Shown: positions 1 to 5,719 of the stretch, piece by piece
Layout of the letters: every line of letters begins with the position of its first letter
Numbering within the stretch: position 1 is the stretch's first letter
Assembly (NCBI GenBank): GCA_027064785.1
Contig: JAMOPE010000404.1
Span: 1-6,710, forward strand
Source: Geobacteraceae bacterium
GTDB taxonomy: Bacteria > Desulfobacterota > Desulfuromonadia > Desulfuromonadales > Geopsychrobacteraceae
DNA length: 6,710 bases
Reading direction: 5' to 3'
Program-made: the position numbers and the translations under genes
Notes under the pieces: generated by a model
What the model was told of the DNA's origin: nothing
Databases searched by the model: none
The model's input: the letters and a program-made list of their open reading frames with translations, nothing else

Positions 1-1
1 C

Positions 2-982
2 ATCGGTCGAAATTTTTTCAGTTGTTTTAAAATTCAGGAAACGCTCTGCCACCTGACCCGGATTGCATTGACAGAAGGTCGTTCGATTTCCAGCCACGAG
101 ACGGTGGCCCTAAAATCTGCAACAGCGCAGCAGCGCCAGGTCACAATTACAGCGTCACCGATATTTTCAACTGAAGAGCCACAGCAGGGAGCCGTCATCG
201 TTCTTCACGACCTGACCCGGGTTCGTAGTCTTGAAGGGGCAGAACGTCACGCCGAACAGTTAGCGATGATTGAAACAATGGCAGCAGGGCTGGCTCACGA
301 AATCAAAAACCCCCTCGGCGGCATTAAAGGCTCCGCGCAGCTGCTGCAGATGGAGCTTGCCGGGAATGAAGAGCTTCAGGAATACACCAGCTTGATTGTC
401 CGTGAAACAGAACGGGTCAACCGGATTATTGAAGAGTTGCTAAACCTGTCGCGACCCCGTAAATCACAGCAGGAAAAAATCAATATAGGACGGATTCTCG
501 ATGAGATCGTCACCTTGCAAAAAAGTACTGCTGCAGAACGGAACATCCGCTTCCGCTGGCAACTTGACCCCAGTATCCCCGATATCATCGGCGACCGTGA
601 TCTTTTGACCAGCCTTTTCCTCAACCTGATTAAAAATGGCTGCGAGGCAAGTCCCGTCGACAGCGAAATTCTGATTCAGACCGGAATTGATCCCGAGTAT
701 CATCTGAGTCTCCCCGGGAGTCGTCCGACACCGATGGTGCAGATTTCCATCAGCGATCAGGGACCGGGGATTCCAGCAGAGGACCTGGAAAAGATATTCA
801 CCCCCTTCTATACGACCAAAGCAGGGGGAAATGGATTAGGTCTCTCAATCTGTCAGAAAATTGTGACTGACCACGAAGGGCAACTGCATCTGCTCGAGCG
901 CCCCGAAGGGGGAACCCGGGTCAAGGTTTCACTCCCATTATTTATCCACGAACAAACCAAAGTTCCCGCTAAAGGAAAATAA
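2..982 (+). CDS. ntrB: NtrB-type PAS/histidine kinase (5' end outside window)
   Basis: This is a sensor histidine kinase that should autophosphorylate on a histidine and pass the phosphate to the response regulator 4 bases downstream. The frame is open from the window edge, so the TTG at 68 is probably an internal codon and the gene starts upstream. Numbering from the codon at nt 2, residues 1 to about 70 look like the end of a PAS domain. The H-box AHEIKNP follows with the phosphoacceptor His at about 99 (nt 296-298). The ATPase domain has an N-box (NLIKNGCEA, about 209-216), a G1 box (DQGPGIP, about 252-258), an F-box (FTPFYTTKAGG) and a G2 box (GNGLGLSI, about 276-283). No transmembrane segment is visible in this part, which fits a cytoplasmic NtrB but does not exclude an upstream membrane sensor domain. 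The kinase class is secure. The NtrB name is inferred from domain order and the NtrC neighbour. Confidence 0.88.
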   Translation: MGRNFFSCFKIQETLCHLTRIALTEGRSISSHETVALKSATAQQRQVTITASPIFSTEEPQQGAVIVLHDLTRVRSLEGAERHAEQLAMIETMAAGLAHEIKNPLGGIKGSAQLLQMELAGNEELQEYTSLIVRETERVNRIIEELLNLSRPRKSQQEKINIGRILDEIVTLQKSTAAERNIRFRWQLDPSIPDIIGDRDLLTSLFLNLIKNGCEASPVDSEILIQTGIDPEYHLSLPGSRPTPMVQISISDQGPGIPAEDLEKIFTPFYTTKAGGNGLGLSICQKIVTDHEGQLHLLERPEGGTRVKVSLPLFIHEQTKVPAKGK

Positions 983-986
983 GATT

Positions 987-2423
987 ATGGCTATTCAACG
1001 TATCCTTGTTGCTGACGATGAAGAAAGTATCCGCTGGGTTTTATCCAAAGCATTAAAAAAACAAGGACTCATTGTTGACCTAGCTGAGGACGGCCTCCAG
1101 GCGAGAAACCTCACCCGGAAAAACCGCTACGACCTTGCTGTTCTCGACATCAAAATGCCGGGGATTCATGGTTTGGAGCTTCTCAAACAGTTTCGCGCCG
1201 ATTACCCCGACATGCTGATTGTCATCATGACTGCCGAAGCAACGATGGAACATGCCGTCACAGCAATGAAGAATGGTGCATACGACTATCTGACCAAGCC
1301 CTTTGATCTCACCGCCCTCGACGCAATCATTCTCAAAGCCGAAAAAGCAGCTGAACTCACCGGCAAGATTGATCAGCTCAAAGAGGAACTGCAGGATCAA
1401 TACAGCCCGGGACGTTCAATCATTGGCGACAGTCAGCCGATGCAGGAAATCTACAAAATTCTCGGTCGCGTTGCCGCCTCGGATGTCACCATTCTGGTCA
1501 CTGGAGAAAGCGGAACCGGGAAAGAGCTGATCGCCAGAGCCATTCACATCAACAGTCAACGTCTGGGGAAACCTTTCATCGCCCTCAACTGTGCAGCCAT
1601 TCCCCACGAACTGCTTGAATCGGAATTGTTCGGTCACGAACGGGGTGCTTTTACCGGGGCAACCGAGCGGAAAACCGGCAGGTTTGAACAGGCCGATGGG
1701 GGGACTCTGTTCCTCGATGAAATTGGCGATATGCCGCTGGAACTGCAAGTCAAGCTGTTGAGGGTCTTACAGGAAAAGGAGATCACCCGAACCGGTGGGA
1801 GTCAGACAATCAAGGTTGATGTCAGAATTGTTGCCGCAACCAATCAGGATATCACCCAGTTGGTTGAAGAGAAAAAGTTCCGAGAAGACCTCTACTATCG
1901 CCTCAATGTTGTCCCGATCAAGCTGCCGGCACTCCGGGAACGGACCGATGATATCCCGTCTCTGGTTAACTTTTTCCTCAAAAAATCGCAACAGGATTTG
2001 GGAATTGAATCTATCGAATGCAGCGAGGAGACTCTTGAATTGTTCAGATCACACCATTGGCCGGGCAATGTCAGAGAACTGGAAAATACTATCATGCGGG
2101 CCGCCCTTCTCTCCCCCAATCAAGTTCTGACTCCTGCTGACTTCCCCGATTTGTTGGGAGACCGGAATCCCTGCAAAACCAACGAGTCCCTCGAAGCGCT
2201 GGTGGCTCAAAAGCTCGAGAACTCACTGGCCCAGATGAATCTACAGGAGATGAACAACCTCTACGATATGGTTCTCCATCAGGTTGAACGTCCGCTGATC
2301 AACATCGTACTGCAGAAAACCCGTGGTAACCAGATTAGAACGGCAGATATTCTCGGGATTAACCGCAACACCCTGCGAAAAAAAATCAAGATGCTCGATA
2401 TTGAGGTGAAACGGGGCGGGTAA
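987..2423 (+). CDS. ntrC: NtrC-type sigma-54-dependent response regulator
   Basis: This 478-residue protein is full length for NtrC (about 470-480). When phosphorylated it should oligomerise at upstream sites and use ATP to open sigma-54 promoters. The receiver domain (1-120) has the acidic pair D10/D11, phosphoacceptor D54, T82 and K104, exactly the NtrC positions. The AAA+ domain has Walker A GESGTGKE (173-180), the sigma-54 contact loop GAFTGA (220-225), Walker B LFLDEIGD (241-248), the arginine-finger segment LRER (316-319) and WPGNVREL (358-365). A Fis-type helix-turn-helix ends the protein (about 447-470, with NRNTLRKK). All the key residues are present, so it should be a competent activator. 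An AAGGA at 972-976 sits 10 bases before the ATG. The 4-base gap to the kinase gene indicates co-transcription and probably translational coupling. Another NtrC-family regulator with a different signal is possible, but the receiver numbering and C-terminus favour true NtrC. Confidence 0.93.
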   Translation: MAIQRILVADDEESIRWVLSKALKKQGLIVDLAEDGLQARNLTRKNRYDLAVLDIKMPGIHGLELLKQFRADYPDMLIVIMTAEATMEHAVTAMKNGAYDYLTKPFDLTALDAIILKAEKAAELTGKIDQLKEELQDQYSPGRSIIGDSQPMQEIYKILGRVAASDVTILVTGESGTGKELIARAIHINSQRLGKPFIALNCAAIPHELLESELFGHERGAFTGATERKTGRFEQADGGTLFLDEIGDMPLELQVKLLRVLQEKEITRTGGSQTIKVDVRIVAATNQDITQLVEEKKFREDLYYRLNVVPIKLPALRERTDDIPSLVNFFLKKSQQDLGIESIECSEETLELFRSHHWPGNVRELENTIMRAALLSPNQVLTPADFPDLLGDRNPCKTNESLEALVAQKLENSLAQMNLQEMNNLYDMVLHQVERPLINIVLQKTRGNQIRTADILGINRNTLRKKIKMLDIEVKRGG

Positions 2424-2434
2424 AAGACTCCAAC

Positions 2435-3805
2435 TCAATAACCATCATCCCGTTTAGCCTGATTTTCAAACCGGGTAAACTCGCCACGGAAGGTCAGGTG
2501 GACTGTTCCAATCGGGCCATTCCGCTGCTTGCCGATAATAATTTCAGCATCCTTGTCGTGCCCTTTTTCACAAGTTCTCTCACGGCTTTTACAGTCTTCA
2601 CAATAAACCGCCTCGCGATAAACAAACATGATGACGTCGGCATCCTGCTCAATCGCTCCAGATTCCCGCAAATCGGCCATCATGGGACGTTTGTCAGTGC
2701 GACTTTCAAGAGAACGGTTGAGCTGGGACAAAGCAACCACAGGGAGTTCCAGCTCTTTTGCCAGCGCTTTGAGTGACCGGGAAATTTCAGAAATTTCCTG
2801 CTGACGACTTTCAGGATTACTACCACGCATCAGCTGCAGATAGTCGACAATAATCAGACCAAGACCGTGCTCCGCTTTCAGTCGCCGCGCCTTGGAACGT
2901 AATTCAAGGACCGAGATCGCCGGGGTATCATCAATATAGATCTGGGTTTCGTTCAGCTGCCCTGCCGCCATCGTCAACTTCGGCCAGTCCGATTCTCCCA
3001 GGTGACCGGTTCGTAACCGCCCGGCATCCACTTTTGCCAACGAACAGAGCATCCGTTGCACCAGCTGCTCTTTACTCATCTCCAGAGAAAAAATAACCGC
3101 AGGAACAGAATTGTCGGCATGAGTTGTTGCATATTCAATGACGTTCAGAGCAAAAGCAGTCTTTCCCATCGATGGCCGCCCGGCGACGATAATCAGATCG
3201 CTCGGCTGTAACCCTGCTGTCATTTTATCGAGATCGGTATAGCCCGTCGGAACCCCGGTGACCAGCTCTTTGCGTTCGTAAAGGAGTTCAATCGACTTGA
3301 ATGTATCTTTCAGAATATCGCGCACCGGATAATAGGAGGGACGGATCCGGTTTTCAGAGATTTCGAAGATCGCCTTTTCGGCCTGATCGAGGATTTCCTC
3401 CATGTCACCCCCCTCATAACCACGGGTGACAATTTCGGTTGATGCTTCAATCAGTTTTCGGGCGACCGACTTCTCTTTTACCAGTTTACAGTAGTAACTG
3501 ATGTTGGCTGCGGTTGGAACATAATCGACCAGAGTTGCCAGATAGCTGCTGCCTCCGACATCTTCAAGTTCACCGCGATCCTTCAGGACAGCCGTCAAGG
3601 TGACCAGGTCGGCAGGCTCCCCTTTTTCACTGAGTTGAATCAACGCATTGAAAATCTTCCGGTGACTCTCACGATAAAAATCGGGGGTCGTCAAATATTC
3701 CAGAGCACGGTTCAATGCCTCATTTTCAAGGAGAACGCCGCCAAGAACCGACATTTCGGCTTCGAGGTTTTGTGGTGGTAAACGGTGGGTCTGATTCTCT
3801 TCCAT
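2435..3805 (-). CDS. dnaB: Replicative DNA helicase DnaB
   Basis: This is the hexameric 5'-3' helicase that unwinds DNA at the replication fork and recruits primase. At 456 residues it has the normal length and no intein. The N-terminal domain (about 8-110) carries the typical PQNLEAEMSVLGG opening. The RecA-like motor domain has TGYTDLDKMTAGL (188-200), Walker A GRPSMGKT (209-216), Walker B IIVDYLQLM (318-326), SQLNRS (360-365), ADLRESGAIEQDAD (377-390), and the trans-acting KQR of KQRNGP (426-431). One oddity is a Cys/His cluster at 402-416 (C402, C405, C412, H416) just before that arginine-finger hairpin, where E. coli DnaB has a shorter loop without cysteines. The start is supported by AGGAG (on the - strand, 3811-3815) 5 bases before the ATG. 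It is separated from hisI by an intrinsic terminator, and its stop lies 11 bases from the convergent ntrC stop. In many bacteria dnaB follows rplI, which is not the case here. Confidence 0.97.
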   Translation of the reverse strand: MEENQTHRLPPQNLEAEMSVLGGVLLENEALNRALEYLTTPDFYRESHRKIFNALIQLSEKGEPADLVTLTAVLKDRGELEDVGGSSYLATLVDYVPTAANISYYCKLVKEKSVARKLIEASTEIVTRGYEGGDMEEILDQAEKAIFEISENRIRPSYYPVRDILKDTFKSIELLYERKELVTGVPTGYTDLDKMTAGLQPSDLIIVAGRPSMGKTAFALNVIEYATTHADNSVPAVIFSLEMSKEQLVQRMLCSLAKVDAGRLRTGHLGESDWPKLTMAAGQLNETQIYIDDTPAISVLELRSKARRLKAEHGLGLIIVDYLQLMRGSNPESRQQEISEISRSLKALAKELELPVVALSQLNRSLESRTDKRPMMADLRESGAIEQDADVIMFVYREAVYCEDCKSRERTCEKGHDKDAEIIIGKQRNGPIGTVHLTFRGEFTRFENQAKRDDGY

Positions 3806-3860
3806 AATAACTCCTGAGCTTCAATCTGAATCGAATTATTGAGAGTATCAGAGTCGAAGG

Positions 3861-3897
3861 AAAGAAAAAAGCGGAAGGTGACAAACCTTCCGCTTTT
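3861..3897 (-). terminator. Intrinsic terminator after hisI
   Basis: A perfect 13-bp inverted repeat (3867-3879 with 3885-3897) has a 5-base loop and a GC-rich core, GCGGAAGGT/ACCTTCCGC. Read on the - strand it runs straight into TTTTTTCTTTCC, a classic rho-independent terminator, about 25 bases after the hisI stop. The + strand side lacks a long T run, so it acts for the his transcript. It leaves about 60 bases (3806-3866) for a dnaB promoter. The best - strand -10 match I see there is GATACT (3844-3849), with no convincing -35, so I do not call a promoter. Confidence 0.9.
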
Positions 3898-3922
3898 GAA
3901 AAAAATATACTTCAAGAACAGA

Positions 3923-4321
3923 TCAACCGATGTGAATCAGCCGTTCCTGTGGCAATTCAAGCTTGCGGTAAAAACACGTTGCCCGGGTTTTTCCGGTTAC
4001 GGGATCTTTGGTATGGCAGGCACCGCCACCTTGAGGCTCAACCCGGTAGATCAGCGCATCCTGATCACAGTCGGTGAGGATTTCAACAATCTTCAGAAAA
4101 TCGCCCGAGGTTTCCCCCTTGGTCCACAGTTCGTTACGTGATGTCGACCAGAACGTCGCCATCCCCTTCTCCAGCGTCGTTTTCAGTGCCTCGGGATTCA
4201 CATAGGCAAGCATCAGAATTTTACCATCGGCAACATCCTGAACAATTGCCGGGATCAGGCCACCCCGCTTTTCAAAATCGATCAGTAGTTCCGTTCCTTC
4301 TTCCAACATTTTTTTATCCAT
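3923..4321 (-). CDS. hisI: Phosphoribosyl-AMP cyclohydrolase HisI
   Basis: This enzyme opens the adenine ring of phosphoribosyl-AMP, the third step of histidine synthesis, in the cytoplasm. The protein has 132 residues and only the cyclohydrolase domain. There is no fused HisE pyrophosphohydrolase, so that activity must be encoded elsewhere. Family motifs are present: ILMLAYVNPEAL (35-46), FWSTSRNELWTKGETSG (57-73), DCDQD (84-88; D84, D86 and D88 are the expected metal ligands), GGACHT (99-104) and TCFYRK (115-120). The three family zinc cysteines correspond to C85, C102 and C116. The spacing between the last two is longer than in the classical short form, with KDPVTGKTRA inserted between ACHT and the final TCFYR. 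The start at 4321 is supported by GGAG on the - strand about 7 bases upstream; Met5 is a weaker alternative. It probably shares a transcript with hisG upstream and ends at a strong terminator. Confidence 0.94.
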   Translation of the reverse strand: MDKKMLEEGTELLIDFEKRGGLIPAIVQDVADGKILMLAYVNPEALKTTLEKGMATFWSTSRNELWTKGETSGDFLKIVEILTDCDQDALIYRVEPQGGGACHTKDPVTGKTRATCFYRKLELPQERLIHIG

Positions 4322-4351
4322 TACTTATCTCCAAAAAAAAATAGTAAACGT

Positions 4352-4448
4352 CCCCCTCTCCCTGGGGGAGAGGGTTGGGGTGAGAGGGAAACTTGCCAAC
4401 ATCCCCCCCTCATCCGCCCTATGGGCACCTTCTCCCTCAGGGAGAAGG
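4352..4448. repeat. REP/BIME-like palindrome pair between hisG and hisI
   Basis: Two GC-rich hairpins lie in the hisG-hisI gap. The first is CCCTCTCCC/GGGAGAGGG (4354-4362 with 4366-4374, 3-base loop), followed by TTGGGGTGAGAGGG. The second is CCTTCTCCC/GGGAGAAGG (4428-4436 with 4440-4448, 3-base loop), preceded by CCCCCCTCATCC and a small GCCC/GGGC hairpin (4416-4419 with 4423-4426). The flanks GGTGAG and CTCATCC partly complement each other, so the whole is an imperfect two-unit inverted structure. The wording matches a type of extragenic palindrome I recall from many bacterial genomes, usually present in many copies and mobilised by RAYT transposases. No transposase is visible here. In RNA it could stabilise hisG mRNA or reduce read-through into hisI. 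Confidence 0.75.
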
Positions 4449-4480
4449 AGACAATTCAGCATCATGACACTGAAATACCG

Positions 4481-5419
4481 TTAAAAACGGTTCGCTTTCA
4501 CCATATCCTGAGTAAAGACCTTGGGTGCCGGGATCGGGACAATCCCATCGACCCCGAGACGCAACAGTTGCGGTGCCAGAATATTCAATTCAGACTCACG
4601 GATCACCGCCGAAACACTGCACCACGCCTTATCGACCACCGGGCTGACAGTCGGTGAAACGACCGACGGTAACATCTTTTCAACTTCGGACATCACAGCC
4701 GTCGGAACATCCATAAAGACCATAAAAACCGGCTCACGCTCTGCCTGCAAGACAGCATCGATACAGATCCGGATATCTTCCATCTTTTCGAGCTTGGCAG
4801 AGTCTTTTAATGCCTCACGGTTAGCGATCAGCTGAGGATTAGAAGTAAACAGCTCGGCAACAATATTATTACCATTGGCTTTTAATGTTGCTCCGGTTTC
4901 GGTAATATCGGTAAAAGCGTCACACTCCCCCATATTGACCTTGGCTTCGGTTTTTCCTTCACTATGGAGAATCTCGATATCTTCTATCCCGAACAGCTCT
5001 TTCATCCGCCGCCGGGTCAGATTGGGCAGTTCGGTCGCAATCACTTTTCCCCGGCAGTCCTCGGGCTTTTCAATCCCCAATTCGGGGCGACTTGCCAGCA
5101 CCAGTCGCGACGGCTGGTTGGTATACTTGGAAAAAATAAAATCTCCAAGAACCTCAACCTGATCTTCGCGACCCGCTTCAAAAATATAATCTTTGCCGGT
5201 GATCCCGCAATCGACAATCCCGTCGGCAACCTTTTGGGCCATCTCCTTGCGATCAAGAATCCGGAAAACCACATCCTTGTCGTAAGGACCCATCATTTCG
5301 TACTGACGCCCTTTTTTCAGCGGACGACCCGATTTAGCCAGCAGCCGCAGAACCTGTTCATTCAAACTTCCCGACGGAATACCAAAGTAGAGAGCACCCT
5401 CTTTTTTACCGTAAGCCAT
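4481..5419 (-). CDS. hisG: ATP phosphoribosyltransferase HisG, long form
   Basis: HisG joins ATP and PRPP to make phosphoribosyl-ATP, the first and feedback-controlled step of histidine synthesis. The 312-residue length and C-terminal domain mark the long form, which carries its own histidine-binding regulatory domain and does not need HisZ. Visible signatures are GIPSGSL (13-19), GITGKDY (72-78), ELPNLTRR (130-137) and the PRPP-binding loop at 167-183 (D167, D171, TETGATLKANG). The HisG_C, ACT-like domain covers about 228-305. The region around 38-62 (MMGPYDKDVVFRILDR) differs from the usual long-form wording, so this is a divergent variant. The start at 5419 is preceded by a purine-rich stretch (GAGGG, about 9 bases away on the - strand). 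hisI lies 159 bases downstream in the same direction, which supports a two-gene his unit. Confidence 0.94.
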   Translation of the reverse strand: MAYGKKEGALYFGIPSGSLNEQVLRLLAKSGRPLKKGRQYEMMGPYDKDVVFRILDRKEMAQKVADGIVDCGITGKDYIFEAGREDQVEVLGDFIFSKYTNQPSRLVLASRPELGIEKPEDCRGKVIATELPNLTRRRMKELFGIEDIEILHSEGKTEAKVNMGECDAFTDITETGATLKANGNNIVAELFTSNPQLIANREALKDSAKLEKMEDIRICIDAVLQAEREPVFMVFMDVPTAVMSEVEKMLPSVVSPTVSPVVDKAWCSVSAVIRESELNILAPQLLRLGVDGIVPIPAPKVFTQDMVKANRF

Positions 5420-5466
5420 AACCTTTATCCCTCTTTAAAAATGAATAGCGACAATCGAATCGCAGC

Positions 5467-5495
5467 ATTCTGCCAATAAGTGGCTAAAATATCAA
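5467..5495 (-). promoter_or_regulatory. Candidate sigma-70 promoter for hisG
   Basis: On the - strand, TTGATA (5490-5495, 5 of 6 to the -35 consensus) lies 17 bases before CAGAAT (5467-5472, 4 of 6 to the -10 consensus). Transcription would start near 5460, giving a leader of about 40 bases before the hisG ATG. Spacing and position are good but the -10 is only fair. A weaker alternative, TTGACT at 5684-5689, would give a leader of over 200 bases. Confidence 0.4.
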
Positions 5496-5571
5496 TGTGA
5501 GTTTTCTTTTGGTACAGGATTCGCGGAGAGGACAAACATCAGAACTGGCAATTCTGAGTAGAGTAGAGAGC

Positions 5572-5687
5572 AGGTCTCGCCAGCGTTAGGGAGTTCCTAC
5601 GGACATAAGACCTATTTTTGGAAAACACAATAGTCTTAAATGACAGCAGACACCCCATGTCTTTAGGTCGTCCTAAGGGAGCAGTCA
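5572..5687. other. Structured intergenic region, possible ncRNA or leader
   Basis: The gene-free stretch 5420-5719 carries no convincing gene, but this part is rich in nested inverted repeats. Right side: an outer stem TGACAGC/GCAGTCA (5641-5647 with 5681-5687, one A-A mismatch) directly encloses AGACA/TGTCT (5648-5652 with 5658-5662, loop CCCCA) and TTAGG/CCTAA (5663-5667 with 5672-5676, loop TCGT). These would fold as a compact three-way junction. The CCC loop could also pair with GGG at 5677-5679. Left side: AGGTCT/AGACCT (5572-5577 with 5608-5613) encloses TAGG/CCTA (5587-5590 with 5596-5599), and on the + strand is followed by ATTTTT. I recognise no known RNA family. It could be a small RNA, a long hisG leader, or a decayed repeat, and the strand is undecided. 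Confidence 0.3.
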
Positions 5688-5719
5688 ACTGATACTATTT
5701 CCCTCTCAAAACCTAATCA

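Noticed and set aside
2435..3805. An intein or selfish insertion in DnaB, a common intein site
   Set aside because: The protein is normal length and the Walker A region is uninterrupted; only the short Cys/His loop is extra.
4138..4344. A + strand open frame opposite hisI
   Set aside because: It is antisense to a clear hisI and rich in Ser/Pro/His from reverse reading, with no domain.
4964..5479. A 171-codon + strand open frame opposite hisG
   Set aside because: It lies almost wholly antisense to a clear hisG, has low-complexity composition and no recognisable domain; it is a shadow frame.
5556..5570. Short GAGTA tandem repeat
   Set aside because: Only two to three imperfect copies, too short to be called a repeat locus.
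5539..5658. A 39-codon - strand open frame in the hisG upstream gap
   Set aside because: It has no clear ribosome binding site, no family resemblance, and lies within the inverted-repeat region, so it is probably chance.
5657..5692. A tiny + strand frame starting ATG with a GRPKG-like string
   Set aside because: It is only 11 codons, without a ribosome binding site, and overlaps the candidate three-way junction.
5420..5719. A T-box, histidine leader peptide or known riboswitch in front of hisG
   Set aside because: I found no T-box core, no His-codon-rich leader frame and no motif of a riboswitch family I know.
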